From the NCBI GenBank assembly GCA_031553045.1, contig JAVBLZ010000005.1, positions 1-64,000 on the forward strand: 64,000 nt of DNA, given 5' to 3'. The stretch is from CALXQW01 sp031553045. Its GTDB lineage: Bacteria > Verrucomicrobiota > Verrucomicrobiia > Opitutales > Intestinicryptomonadaceae. Below are positions 52,478 to 63,756 of this stretch, in pieces. Position numbers and translations under genes: made by a program. Under the pieces are notes generated by a model. That model was not told the origin of the DNA. It did no database searches and saw nothing but the letters and a program-made list of their open reading frames with translations. Positions within the stretch are counted from its first letter, which is position 1. Every line of letters starts with the position of its first letter.

Positions 52478-52855
52478 GATATTAATATTAAGTATTAAGA
52501 AAATTTCGTCAAACAAAAAATCACGACGAATTTTAAAATAAATGCAAAACGCTATGTATTAATATTATACAGAAATATCCTAAAAATGATAATTGTAATA
52601 TTTTGCCTTATAAATGTTTTGTAAAATATCGTTAAAAACTCATAAATTTTTGAAAAATTTTTGAAAAATTTGTTAAAAACTTGTTTTTTCTTGTTTAATT
52701 GGGAAATGCTCAAAAATATATTGACACAAAAGCCTTTTTACGGCTTCATAAGACGCTTGCACTAATGTTGTAGTGTGGCGGATTTTTTTGTCTAATTTTG
52801 CGGACAAAAAAATGGCTTAAAAATACACAATTTTAATCAATAAAATATTATAAAC
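52478..52855. other. Upstream region of the methylmalonyl-CoA mutase genes
   Basis: A 378-base gap without a gene. TTGACA occurs near 52732, with a weakly matched -10 about 18 bases on. Three hairpins follow: AAGCC/GGCTT near 52735-52755, CACTA/TAGTG near 52760-52776, and a 10-bp AT-rich stem (52783-52812) starting about 45 bases before the ATG. I looked for a cobalamin riboswitch (B12 box, GCCACTG) and did not find one. Confidence 0.45.
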
Positions 52856-54937
52856 ATGAAAGACAACAAACCACTGTTTGGAGAATTCAAGCCTTCAAGT
52901 TATGAAGATTGGAAGAAGTCTGCTGAACAAATGCTCAAAGGTGCGCCCTTTGATAAAAAAATGTTCACCAATACGCCTGAAGGTATAACCCTCAAGCCCA
53001 TATACAATGCCGACGACGTGCCTGCGGAGGTTTCTTTGCCGGGCTTTGGCAACTATCTTAGGGGTACCGACACCGCAAGTGTGCGTGCAAAGGCTTGGGA
53101 TATTTCTCAAGAGCTTTCAGCTTGCAGACCGGAAAAATTCAACGCAATGCTTTTAGACGCTCTTTCAAAGGGTCAGACAAGCGTTGAAATTGTTTTGGAT
53201 AGCGCCAGCGCACATGGCAAAGATGCTGACGAAGTTTGCGAGTGCATGGTTGGCGACGGTGCTTTGTCAATTTCTACACTGCAAGACGTGGCGGCGGCTT
53301 TGAAAGACGTGCGCACAGACTGTGTTTCTTTGAATGTACATACCGGTGAATCTGCTGCTGGCATAGCCTCTTTGATTTACGCAAATGCGCAGGATATTTC
53401 AAAACTTTCAGGCGGGGTTTATTTTGACCCTGTTGGCACTCTTGCCAAAGAGGGCGTATTAAACAGGTCTTTGACTTGCGCCTATGATGAGATGTTTGCG
53501 CTTGCAAAATTTAATTCCCAAAAAGCGCCAAAAATGGGTGCTATCGGCGTTGATACTTTTGTGTATTCGTCTGCGGGTGCTAGTGCGGTTGAAGAGCTTG
53601 CTTTGGCAATGGCAACAGCCGTGAATTATCTGCGTGAAATGCTCTCTAGGGGCTTGGATATCAACGCTGCGGCAAAGAATGTGCGCTTGCGCCTTTCATT
53701 GGGTTCAAATTTCTTTATGGAAATTGCAAAGCTGCGTGCAGCCCGCATAGTTTGGGCAAAGGTTGTAAAAGAATTTGGCGGCGATGATGAGGCAATGAAA
53801 TTGCGTTTGAACGTACGCACATCTTTTTTCAACAAGACGGTTTATGACCCTTATGTGAATTTGCTCCGCACGGCTACGGAGGCTTTTTCCGGCGCAATAG
53901 GCATGTGCGATAGCATGACTGTTGGCTCTTTTGATGAAGTTGTCCGCAAGCCAGATGATTTCTCGGCACGCATAGCCCGCAACCAACAGATTATCTTGCA
54001 GGAAGAATGCAACTTGACGGAAGTTATAGACCCCGCAGGCGGCTCATATTATATTGAGGCGCTGACTGAAGAAGTTGCCAAGAAAACTTGGGGAATTTTT
54101 GCAAGCATTGAAGCGGCGGGTGGCATAGTAAAAGCTCTGGAATCAAACATGGTTCAGGGTATGATAGCCAAAACGCTTGCCGCACGCAAGAAGGGTTATG
54201 ATTCACGCCGTACATCTGTAGTTGGCACAAATAACTACGCAAACATGCTTGAGAAAAAGCTTGAAGATGAATCTTGCTGCTGTGCATCCAAAAAGGAGGA
54301 GCGCATTGCTCAAGTCAAGGCTGCAAAGAAGTCTGTTGCCATAGACCTCGGCAAAGATTCGCCCGCAGACAAAATTGCAAAGCTTATTGAAGCGGCAAAA
54401 TCGGGCGCAAGTTTGCAAACTTTAAGTGGCGCAATGTGCTCTTGTTCAGACAAGGTAAGCGTTGCGCAAATCAAGGCGGTAAGGGCGGTTGAGCATTTTG
54501 AAGAATTGCGCAACGCATCTGCCGCATATAAGGCAAAGAATGGGCACGGTCCAAAATTATTTTTGGCAACTATGGGTTCATTATTGCAGCATAAGGCAAG
54601 GGCAGATTATATCCGCAGTTTCTTTGAAGTAGGCGGGTTTGATGTAATCTATCCCAACGGCTTTGAAAATGCGGAGGCGGCGGCTAAGGCTTTCGCCGAC
54701 AGCAAGGCTAAGGTTGCTGTGGTATGTTCCACCGATGAAACTTATCCTGAACTTGTGCCTGCGGTTACAAAGGCAATCAAGGCGCTTGATAAATCTGCAA
54801 CTGTGTTTATGGCTGGCGCACCTGCGCCTGAGTCTGAGGCTTCCTACAATGAGGCGGGTTTGGACGGTTCCGTAAGCGTCAAGAGCAACAACTACGAAAC
54901 TTTAAAAGCTATGCTCGTAAAGCTTGGCGTAATATAA
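52856..54937 (+). CDS. mutA: Methylmalonyl-CoA mutase small subunit
   Basis: A 693-residue protein of the non-catalytic subunit type. The TIM-barrel half contains GNYLRGTD and GGSYYIEALTEEVAKKTW; the C-terminal domain (from GHGPKLFLATMGSLLQHKARADYI, about residue 563) resembles the B12-binding fold but lacks the DxHxxG cobalamin motif, as expected of this subunit. A Cys cluster (CCC, about 474-476, and CSCS, about 530) in the linker is uncommon. It pairs with the large subunit, 22 bases downstream, to rearrange succinyl-CoA and methylmalonyl-CoA in the propionate route. No epimerase or chaperone gene is adjacent. Confidence 0.93.
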   Translation: MKDNKPLFGEFKPSSYEDWKKSAEQMLKGAPFDKKMFTNTPEGITLKPIYNADDVPAEVSLPGFGNYLRGTDTASVRAKAWDISQELSACRPEKFNAMLLDALSKGQTSVEIVLDSASAHGKDADEVCECMVGDGALSISTLQDVAAALKDVRTDCVSLNVHTGESAAGIASLIYANAQDISKLSGGVYFDPVGTLAKEGVLNRSLTCAYDEMFALAKFNSQKAPKMGAIGVDTFVYSSAGASAVEELALAMATAVNYLREMLSRGLDINAAAKNVRLRLSLGSNFFMEIAKLRAARIVWAKVVKEFGGDDEAMKLRLNVRTSFFNKTVYDPYVNLLRTATEAFSGAIGMCDSMTVGSFDEVVRKPDDFSARIARNQQIILQEECNLTEVIDPAGGSYYIEALTEEVAKKTWGIFASIEAAGGIVKALESNMVQGMIAKTLAARKKGYDSRRTSVVGTNNYANMLEKKLEDESCCCASKKEERIAQVKAAKKSVAIDLGKDSPADKIAKLIEAAKSGASLQTLSGAMCSCSDKVSVAQIKAVRAVEHFEELRNASAAYKAKNGHGPKLFLATMGSLLQHKARADYIRSFFEVGGFDVIYPNGFENAEAAAKAFADSKAKVAVVCSTDETYPELVPAVTKAIKALDKSATVFMAGAPAPESEASYNEAGLDGSVSVKSNNYETLKAMLVKLGVI

Positions 54938-54959
54938 TTTTAGAATTGGAGTTTAAAAA

Positions 54960-57137
<2,178 letters not shown>

Positions 57138-57158
57138 TCTAAATCAAAGTAATTTCAA

Positions 57159-57192
57159 AACCCTTAAAGGCGCAGGTCTTTAAGGGTTTTTT
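57159..57192 (+). terminator. Rho-independent terminator after mutB
   Basis: AACCCTTAAAG pairs perfectly with CTTTAAGGGTT around an 8-base loop, followed by T4. Confidence 0.9.
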
Positions 57193-57298
57193 GCGGACTT
57201 ACCAAATATAATTTACACAAGGCGCTGTGAAATTCCGCTCATCAAAAAATACTTTGATATTGATAAATTTTAATAATTTTGTAAGGCTTGAGCACACT

Positions 57299-57850
57299 AT
57301 GAAAAGCATATTTAAAATTTTCTTTGCGTCATTCAGCGTGGTTTTATCATTCTCCGCCGAGGCGCTCACTCAGAGAAATTTCTTTGATTACACCGTAAAA
57401 TCCATAAAGGGTGAAGACTTTCCCTTATCACAATTAAAGGGCAAGAAAATTATGGTTGTCAATGTTGCTTCAAAGTGCGGACGCACAAAGCAATATGCGC
57501 AGTTGCAGGCTTTGTATGAAAAATACGGGTCTGAAAAATTTGTAATAATAGGTTTCCCCGCAAATAATTTTTTAGGTCAAGAGCCTGGTACGAATGATGA
57601 AATTGCAAAGTTCTGCACTCTTAACTACGGCGTAACATTTCCGATGATGGCAAAGATTTCCGTGAAAGGTAACGATATTGCTCCAATCTATCAATGGCTC
57701 ACAAAAAAATCCCTGAATAACGTGGGGGACTTTGAAATAGATTGGAACTTCCACAAATTTCTCATCAACCCAGACGGCACTCTTGCTGCGAGTATTTCTT
57801 CCAAAACTCTCCCAGATGCTCTAGAGATAGTCTCTTGGATTGAAAAATAG
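57299..57850 (+). CDS. Exported glutathione peroxidase family protein
   Basis: A 183-residue protein from the ATG at 57299; the frame is open from 57227, but only this start gives a signal peptide (MKSIFKIFFASFSVVLSFSA). VNVASKCGRTKQYAQLQALYEKY holds the peroxidatic Cys60. Gln94 (FLGQEPG) and Trp149 (IDWNFHKF) complete the catalytic set; the usual FTPQY is FRTKQY-like here (GRTKQY). It reduces peroxides, probably using thioredoxin-type donors in the periplasm rather than glutathione. It stands alone. Confidence 0.92.
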   Translation: MKSIFKIFFASFSVVLSFSAEALTQRNFFDYTVKSIKGEDFPLSQLKGKKIMVVNVASKCGRTKQYAQLQALYEKYGSEKFVIIGFPANNFLGQEPGTNDEIAKFCTLNYGVTFPMMAKISVKGNDIAPIYQWLTKKSLNNVGDFEIDWNFHKFLINPDGTLAASISSKTLPDALEIVSWIEK

Positions 57851-57851
57851 G

Positions 57852-57960
57852 GCGCAGCAACGCAGTTATTCGCCAAACAAGTCTGCCAAAACGTTAAAGT
57901 GTGTGTGGGGTCTTCCAAAACTTTCTTTAATATTTAAAGTTGGGTTTTGTTAAAGTAGTG
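57852..57960. repeat. Dispersed repeat, rearranged copy of the 1-480 family
   Basis: It starts with GCAGCAACGCAGTTATT, the reverse complement of the AATAACTGCGTTGCTGC block at 207-223, and continues with CCAAAACGTTAAAGTGTG and CCAAAACTTTCTTTAATATTTAAAG in the same direction as copies A and B. Part of the unit has therefore been inverted relative to the rest. It follows the peroxidase stop directly. Confidence 0.65.
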
Positions 57961-57998
57961 GTATGCTGATATGTACTCAAAATTATTTGTTAAAGAAT

Positions 57999-58118
57999 GT
58001 ACGTGCCCGCCGCCTGAGTCCCGCAGCAGCTAAGGCTAGAGCTTAAGAGGAATAAATGAACTGGGCTATCTAAATTTAAATAAAAAGAGACTATCTTAAA
58101 GATAATCCCTGCTCATTT
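57999..58118. repeat. Second repeat family, copy 1
   Basis: It shares GTACGTGCCCGCCGCC, CAGCTAAGGCTAGAGC, GGGCTAT and GATAATCCC-GCTCATTT with copy 2 at 58212-58330. The hairpin near its end has one mismatch. A separate stem, CCGG...CCGG, lies at 58118-58144 between the copies. No gene is present. Confidence 0.7.
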
Positions 58119-58211
58119 CCGGCAATCACAATCTCTGTGAGCCGGGAAAAAAGCGAAAGACTCGAGCGTCAGCCGACGATGCAAGTGGTGAGGGCAAGGA
58201 AGCGTACTTAT

Positions 58212-58330
58212 GTACGTGCCCGCCGCCCGAGTCCCGTAGCAGCTAAGGCTAGAGCCGAGAGGAATAAAAAATGGGCTATTCTAAATCAATAAAAAAGGGA
58301 CTATCTAAAAGATAATCCCCGCTCATTTTT
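58212..58330. repeat. Second repeat family, copy 2
   Basis: A close copy of 57999-58118. Its left edge is part of a larger palindrome centred on GCGTAC-TTA-TGTACG (58203-58215), with outer arms GGTGAGGGCA and TGCCCGCCGCC and GACTCGAGC / CCGAGTC. Its right part contains the perfect hairpin used as a terminator for the exosortase operon. Confidence 0.7.
58291..58319 (-). terminator. Terminator of the exosortase operon, inside a repeat
   Basis: On the minus strand GGGATTATCT pairs with AGATAGTCCC (A-C near the base of the stem mismatched), with a 3-base loop, followed by TTTTTT. It begins 34 bases after the stop of the EpsI-like gene. Confidence 0.8.
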
Positions 58331-58352
58331 TATTCCGGTCTTTCGCTTTTTT

Positions 58353-59465
58353 TTAGAGGGCGAAATTCGTAAAGAAGTTCTCGACACGGGTGCGAGCTTC
58401 GGCGGTATTTTTGTCGGTGATTGGCGTCATCAACTGGTAGTGCGACCAATTCTTGAATTTGCGCACAGACAAGCGGAATTTTGTAAAATCCCCAGTGGAA
58501 AATTTTTCATTGCTAAACCATGAATAGACAAGATATTTTTTGCCCTGAAAACTTACGACAAGTTCATTAACCTGAGCGTCTTTACCGTTGATTTTAAGCG
58601 TCTCTTGCTTTGAAGTTTCAACATCATAGCCGCCGCCTTTCAAGCATATCCCTATTGGGTGCACGTCGGAACTTGTGGCAACACCGATAATAAGCAAAGA
58701 AATTCTCGAATTGTTGTCGTAATACGCTTTGCGAGAAACTTTTTCGATATTTTTGAAGAATCTGTTGTCATTCTCGCGGAGTTCTTCATTTTGTGCAACC
58801 CACTCGCCAGCTTGGGGACGCTGAAGGTTGATTTCAAAAGAATCGCCAGGGGCTGCGTCATTCATCTTAATTCTGCTTAAAACTATTGCAAAAATTACGC
58901 CGCCTATAAAACAGAGAGTCAAAAGTTGCGGATAGTGTTTTTTTGCCATGACGCATACACACCACACAATCAAAAACAATATAGATACTGCCATCTTTAC
59001 GAGCATGTATTCTATGGGCCTGTTCAGACCAATGCTAAAGTAAGAGTCTATCCAGTACAGCAAAGATGGGCAGGATATGTACGCAAATATGTAAGAGGGC
59101 ACTTGCGACATGAAAATTGCCCTGCCAAAGCAAACATCCACGGCAAGCACTATTATACTTATTGCCAATAGAATGCTGATTGCATGTATGCCGCCGTTTG
59201 GCCTGAGCTCTAAAAATATGAACGCCGCAAACAACGCAAGCAAAAGAGGTATCATGATATACCTTTTTGTTTCCTCACGGGGGAGCACTTTAAACCTCGT
59301 ACGCACAAATTCGCAAATTAGGGCGGAAAGGGGTATTGCCAGCCAAAGGCCAAAGCCCCAACGCTCAAGAGGCGTAGAGCTCCACACGTCTATCATATAG
59401 CGGCCTTTTAAAGCCAAAGGTATGAAGCAGAGAAAAAATACTATTACAGATACTATTCTATTCAT
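58353..59465 (-). CDS. EpsI-like exosortase-associated membrane protein
   Basis: A 370-residue protein. Residues 1-205 form about six transmembrane helices. The C-terminal periplasmic part (about 210-370) matches the EpsI/DUF3485 type: PQAGEWVAQNEELR, VHPIGICLKGGGY and KYLVYSWFSNEK. EpsI domains accompany exosortases in exopolysaccharide and PEP-CTERM loci, either alone or fused to the exosortase; here it is fused to an extra membrane domain instead. It starts 8 bases after the exosortase stop. Its precise job is unknown. Confidence 0.78.
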   Translation of the reverse strand: MNRIVSVIVFFLCFIPLALKGRYMIDVWSSTPLERWGFGLWLAIPLSALICEFVRTRFKVLPREETKRYIMIPLLLALFAAFIFLELRPNGGIHAISILLAISIIVLAVDVCFGRAIFMSQVPSYIFAYISCPSLLYWIDSYFSIGLNRPIEYMLVKMAVSILFLIVWCVCVMAKKHYPQLLTLCFIGGVIFAIVLSRIKMNDAAPGDSFEINLQRPQAGEWVAQNEELRENDNRFFKNIEKVSRKAYYDNNSRISLLIIGVATSSDVHPIGICLKGGGYDVETSKQETLKINGKDAQVNELVVSFQGKKYLVYSWFSNEKFSTGDFTKFRLSVRKFKNWSHYQLMTPITDKNTAEARTRVENFFTNFAL

Positions 59466-59473
59466 TTAGTTTC

Positions 59474-60346
59474 CTATTTATTTTCTGAAATTTCTTCGGA
59501 TTTGTCTTCTTTGGTTTTGATTTCTTTTTTGATTTGCTCAAACAAAGAAGATGCTAAGATAAAGAGTATTACAATTACCGCAACAGCCGCAAAACCCATG
59601 CCTGTATGTACATCGTCTGAAAGAAAGATTTTCTCTCCGTAAAGTTCACAACCCACTAAAGTGATTGTAATGCGCAACGTATTTACAAGAAGTATAATTG
59701 GTAAAATTGTTATAAAGTGCATCAACCTTACCATCGTAGATTTGTGCACATAGACCGCTATCACCCAACCCATGAAAAGCATTGCTTCAAGCTGTTCTAT
59801 ACCGCTACAAGCTGCGGTGATTGCAATGGGTCTTCCACCGATTTCAACGACAGTGTCTTTTGCTACAGCGTCAAAACCGCCTATGGAAAGCAATATTGCC
59901 GACAACTGAGACCCAACCAATCTAAAAGGATAGCTGAGCGTAAAATGCAAATACTCCGTATGTGGTATTATTAAAGACCAAATTATAATTGGAAGAAGCG
60001 CTATTACAAATAGTGGAAAAGTGCCAAAATATAGAATAGGCGCAAGAATCATAAAGGTCAGCGCCAAATTGTTGTATCCTAAAAATGCTATTCCCAAACC
60101 TGTAATGAGAAATATGCAACCCAACGCCCTGCATTTATAGAGGGAAATCAAGGCAGTTTTCTTGTATTCAAACAAATATGGAATTAATATGGCAAAACCC
60201 AGAGCGTAAAAAGCAAGGGCTACTTCTCTTTCAGAACTTGTCCAAGCGTTCACTCCGCCATAAAGCGCCGCCGCAGTGATTGTCAAAAGCGCCGCCAAAG
60301 GCATTACTGACAAACGGTTAAAAATATCTTTAATATGAGTTTTCAC
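59474..60346 (-). CDS. Exosortase (PEP-CTERM sorting transpeptidase)
   Basis: A 290-residue integral membrane protein with about eight transmembrane helices. The exosortase/archaeosortase catalytic set is present: Cys180 in ITAACSGIEQL, Arg225 in NTLRI and His247 in DDVHTGMGF. It recognises C-terminal PEP-CTERM signals, cuts them at the membrane and attaches or releases the protein. Candidate substrates in this window are the proteins encoded at 16445-18664 and 23765-26170. A charged 30-residue tail (KKEIKTKEDKSEEISENK) is cytoplasmic. It lies between the TPR gene and the EpsI-like gene in one operon. Which Xrt subfamily it belongs to cannot be told by eye. Confidence 0.93.
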   Translation of the reverse strand: MKTHIKDIFNRLSVMPLAALLTITAAALYGGVNAWTSSEREVALAFYALGFAILIPYLFEYKKTALISLYKCRALGCIFLITGLGIAFLGYNNLALTFMILAPILYFGTFPLFVIALLPIIIWSLIIPHTEYLHFTLSYPFRLVGSQLSAILLSIGGFDAVAKDTVVEIGGRPIAITAACSGIEQLEAMLFMGWVIAVYVHKSTMVRLMHFITILPIILLVNTLRITITLVGCELYGEKIFLSDDVHTGMGFAAVAVIVILFILASSLFEQIKKEIKTKEDKSEEISENK

Positions 60347-60360
60347 GTTGGTAATTCTCT

Positions 60361-62712
60361 TTACTTCTTTTTGTTTTCAATTTCTTTGTTGACATCATCA
60401 ATTATCTTGAGGGCAACTTTGTTGTTAGGCAGTGCCAAGAGCAATTTGCCAGCTTCATCTTTTTTCTTGAAAGGTGTTTTTGATAAAGTTTCAGCAACTT
60501 TTACAAGCGATTCTTCCGCAATTTGTATAAGCCTTGGATTGTCTTTTATTGATGACACCCTCAAAGCAAATTGCATCGCATCCGCATAATACCCTGCATC
60601 GTAAGAAATTTCTGCAAGGGCCGAAAGAGCGTGGTCATTTTTTGGGTCTGCAAATACGACCTTTTTCAAGAGCTTTATGCACTTTTCTTTTTCGTTGAGG
60701 AGTATTGAAACCTTAGCAAGACCAAGGTAGGGCAAAGGTTTTGAGATGTCGGCAAGCAAGAGAGAATTTAGCAATTCGGTTGACCTATCCCTGTTTTTAG
60801 AAGGATCAATTTCTTGCAATATCAATATTAAAGCCATTTTTAAGTTTGAGGAGGATGGCAATGCGGCAAGACCTTTTTCTATGGTTCTTTGAGCATCGCT
60901 TTTCTTGTCTAAAACATAATAGCAAGTTGATAAATTGAGGTATGCAACCTCATAATTTGGGTTCAAGGATATTGCCTCATTTAGTTGGGCTATTGCGGCG
61001 TCATAATTCTTAGCCTTGGCATCTTTGTTTGACCTCAGCATAAGAATTTCTGCTTTGATTTCAGTATCTTTTGATTCTTTTGCAAAAGCCTCCATAGTGG
61101 CAAAATCCTCCTCAGAGCCTGAAGTAAATATGTAGAATACTGCCTCTGAAGACATGGCGTTTGTGAGCTTTGAAGTTTTAAGCGCAGCCATATAATGCTT
61201 CACGGCTTCAGGCTTATTTTCTTTGATTGCCAAGCATCTTGCCGCATAGAAATTGGGCAGAGGCTTATCTGGAGTCGCTTTGAGTTCTTCCAGCGCAAGT
61301 GCCAAAGTTTCATCAATCTTATTTTTATTAAAAAGCCTCACCATGTTGACATCCAACACCTGTTTGTCATTCGGGCTTTGCTTTTCTATTGCTTGGGAAA
61401 GACGGGCGATTTTTTGCGCATCGTCTTCATACATTGAAGCGTCAAGTTCATAACGCAGTGCCAAAATGTTGTTTGGCGCAATTTTTGAAAGTGCCGCAGC
61501 AAGTTTGCGTGCGGAAATTTGGTCGCCATTGCGCACCAATTTCAAAATCAGCGCATGTATGCTCGATTCCATAACAGACCTGAGCTTTTCGGGAACTTGA
61601 ATTTCATTGAGCTCTTTGGCGCTTTTAAGGACACCTTCAACATCTTCTGTGTCGCAGGCAAATTTAAACATCAAAGTAAGGCCGACCCTACGTTTCTGTA
61701 AAGCCCCCGCATTTAAAATTGCGCCCATGCCTTCTTTGCTGTTGCCCTTTATTCCGTATTCGCAAGCTTTGATATAGTTGTAGATGTTCAGCGCTGTTTT
61801 GTCTGTGGCAGAAGAAGGCGGCATTATCTCGTTAATGACTTCCGCATTTGAGCACATCAACGCCAAGTCTGCGCATTCCAAACGATAAAATATGTTTGCA
61901 GACCTGATTTTTACAGCGTGGCGTAGTTCTTCAAGGGCGTTTTTTGTGTCGCCAATACTCATATATACGAGGTATTTTGCATAGCGCACATCGGCTTTCA
62001 AATTGAAGTCGGAACCCTCTATTTTGTTGAGGAGGTTTATGATTTCTTCGGCGGTTGCTCCTTTGGCGGCGGCGCACTGCATCATACCAAATTGGGCGTA
62101 AGAACGCACGTCAGGGTCTGACATTTTTACCAGATTGGAAAAGATTTTTTCAGCACCGTCAACATCACCCTTGGCAAGGAGGTCTTTTGCCTCAAGCATA
62201 TTGCCGTAGGGGGAGGATTTGTTGTCCAGCAAACTTGCACGCAAAACCGGCAAAATTTCAGGCTCTAACCCCTGACTGTATTTATAAGCTGTTATGAATT
62301 TTACCTTGTCTGAAAGCTTGTCTTTGTTTGGCAGCTTATTGTATGAGACGTGGTAATATTCATCCATACCCGCAGCAGCAATGGCGACGTAAAGATTATC
62401 AAGATAAGAAGGCTTTAAAGGGTTTAGCCTAGCGCAGTAGCGCCAATAGAAGGCTGCGTTGCCGAACATTAAACGCCTCTCATAAGATTCCGCAAGCACG
62501 GTAGAAGCTTCTTCATTTGGAGGGTCAATCTCAAGAACCTTGACGAGTATTTTTTCCGCAGCAGGGTCATCGCCATTTGCGATTGCCGCCTTTGCCTCAG
62601 CCATCATATCGGGAACATTTTTGCCCTTAATGCTTATGAACGCCACAATACCGCCGCACATAAGTGTAAACAACACTATAAGTGCGATAAAAAACTTCTT
62701 CATTTTACTCAT
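60361..62712 (-). CDS. Membrane-anchored TPR protein of the exosortase operon
   Basis: A 783-residue protein with an N-terminal transmembrane helix (about 6-28) and TPR-type repeats through most of its length, for example AKAAIANGDDPAAEKILVKVLEIDPPNEEASTVLAES and YDAAIAQLNEAISLNPNYEVAYLNLSTCYYVLDKKSDA. TPR proteins (PrsT-like) are recurrent partners of exosortases and may guide substrates or polysaccharide assembly in the periplasm. It ends 14 bases before the exosortase start. It may use ATG 62712 or the Met four codons in. Confidence 0.85.
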   Translation of the reverse strand: MSKMKKFFIALIVLFTLMCGGIVAFISIKGKNVPDMMAEAKAAIANGDDPAAEKILVKVLEIDPPNEEASTVLAESYERRLMFGNAAFYWRYCARLNPLKPSYLDNLYVAIAAAGMDEYYHVSYNKLPNKDKLSDKVKFITAYKYSQGLEPEILPVLRASLLDNKSSPYGNMLEAKDLLAKGDVDGAEKIFSNLVKMSDPDVRSYAQFGMMQCAAAKGATAEEIINLLNKIEGSDFNLKADVRYAKYLVYMSIGDTKNALEELRHAVKIRSANIFYRLECADLALMCSNAEVINEIMPPSSATDKTALNIYNYIKACEYGIKGNSKEGMGAILNAGALQKRRVGLTLMFKFACDTEDVEGVLKSAKELNEIQVPEKLRSVMESSIHALILKLVRNGDQISARKLAAALSKIAPNNILALRYELDASMYEDDAQKIARLSQAIEKQSPNDKQVLDVNMVRLFNKNKIDETLALALEELKATPDKPLPNFYAARCLAIKENKPEAVKHYMAALKTSKLTNAMSSEAVFYIFTSGSEEDFATMEAFAKESKDTEIKAEILMLRSNKDAKAKNYDAAIAQLNEAISLNPNYEVAYLNLSTCYYVLDKKSDAQRTIEKGLAALPSSSNLKMALILILQEIDPSKNRDRSTELLNSLLLADISKPLPYLGLAKVSILLNEKEKCIKLLKKVVFADPKNDHALSALAEISYDAGYYADAMQFALRVSSIKDNPRLIQIAEESLVKVAETLSKTPFKKKDEAGKLLLALPNNKVALKIIDDVNKEIENKKK

Positions 62713-62777
62713 ATCTTATTAAAAAAAATATTAGATTGATAGGTTGCTAAAAATATATCGCTTTGTAAAGTAGTAAA

Positions 62778-63755
62778 TTATGATTGCGAGTCAGCCTTAT
62801 GCGTTTGTTTATATTCAGCGTAGGCGCTAACTATCATATCCGCATCATCATATTTTGGAGACCAACCCAAATCTTTTTCAGTTTCAGAAATTGATACCAA
62901 ATAGTTTATATCGGCGATAGAATATTGCTCTTTGTACATGATTTCAAGCCCAAGTTTTGACAATATGAAAATTGTGAACTTAACAGCTTTTCCCCATGTG
63001 GGGATGAGGATAGATTTTGAGTTGCTTTGTTTTATCAGCCGCCTTAGCAAATCTTTAACCTTAGGCGGATTTTTTGAGCCCAAATTGTACTCTTTATTTG
63101 GAAAAGATTTTTCCACGGCGCAGAGAATGGCGCTTGCACAATCATTCACGGAAACCATCTGATAAGAGTTGTTGCCCGTACCTATCATGGGCAAGGGCAG
63201 GTTGTGGTCTATCAATTTAAAGAGCTTTACCAATATCCCCAGACGACCCTTGCCCGCTATCATTCTGGGCCTGAATATGGTTATGTTCATGCCTTTCTGA
63301 CGAAACTCTTTGCAGATTTCTTCGGATAATTTTTTGCTCAAGCCGTATTCACCTATGGGATTTTGCGCATGATTTACCGGTACCGGCACTTGTTTCGGGA
63401 AACCGTAAACCATGTCTGTACTAAAATAGACAAGATTTTTTGCGCCGCATTTTAGCATTTGTTCCAAGACTTTTCTTGTCCCCAGCACGTTGACTTCCGA
63501 GAAAAATTCCTGCCTATTCTTTTTTGGAAGGGCAAGATGGTATTGTCTGGCTGCCAGATGCACTACAATATCATCGGCATTAAAGACAAAATCAAAATCC
63601 TTGCAAAGGTCTTGCTCAAAAAATTTTACATTTTTATTTTTAGGCTTTGCTATGTCTAAAACCATTATGTCGGCATTTGCGTTTTGAGATAGGATTAACT
63701 CAGAAAGTGTTTCTCCAAGAAAGCCTGAACCGCCTATTATAACAAATCTTGACAT
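62778..63755 (-). CDS. NAD-dependent epimerase/dehydratase
   Basis: A 325-residue extended SDR. IIGGSGFLGETLSELIL is the NAD-binding Gly motif; STDMVYGFPKQ and YGLSKKLSEEI hold the Ser/Thr, Tyr and Lys of the active site (Tyr in EYGLSKK). It acts on a nucleotide sugar or a lipid-linked sugar in the cytoplasm. One base separates it from the transporter gene upstream, and 65 bases from the TPR gene downstream, so it likely belongs to the exosortase-linked operon and may supply a sugar for surface polysaccharide. Confidence 0.87.
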   Translation of the reverse strand: MSRFVIIGGSGFLGETLSELILSQNANADIMVLDIAKPKNKNVKFFEQDLCKDFDFVFNADDIVVHLAARQYHLALPKKNRQEFFSEVNVLGTRKVLEQMLKCGAKNLVYFSTDMVYGFPKQVPVPVNHAQNPIGEYGLSKKLSEEICKEFRQKGMNITIFRPRMIAGKGRLGILVKLFKLIDHNLPLPMIGTGNNSYQMVSVNDCASAILCAVEKSFPNKEYNLGSKNPPKVKDLLRRLIKQSNSKSILIPTWGKAVKFTIFILSKLGLEIMYKEQYSIADINYLVSISETEKDLGWSPKYDDADMIVSAYAEYKQTHKADSQS

Positions 63756-63756
63756 A

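Noticed and set aside
52478..52855. Cobalamin riboswitch ahead of the methylmalonyl-CoA mutase genes
   Set aside because: The position is suggestive, but no B12 box or conserved core was found; only simple AT-rich hairpins are visible.
57999..58330. CRISPR-like array
   Set aside because: Only two long units, about 120 bases each, with no short repeats and equal spacers and no cas genes.
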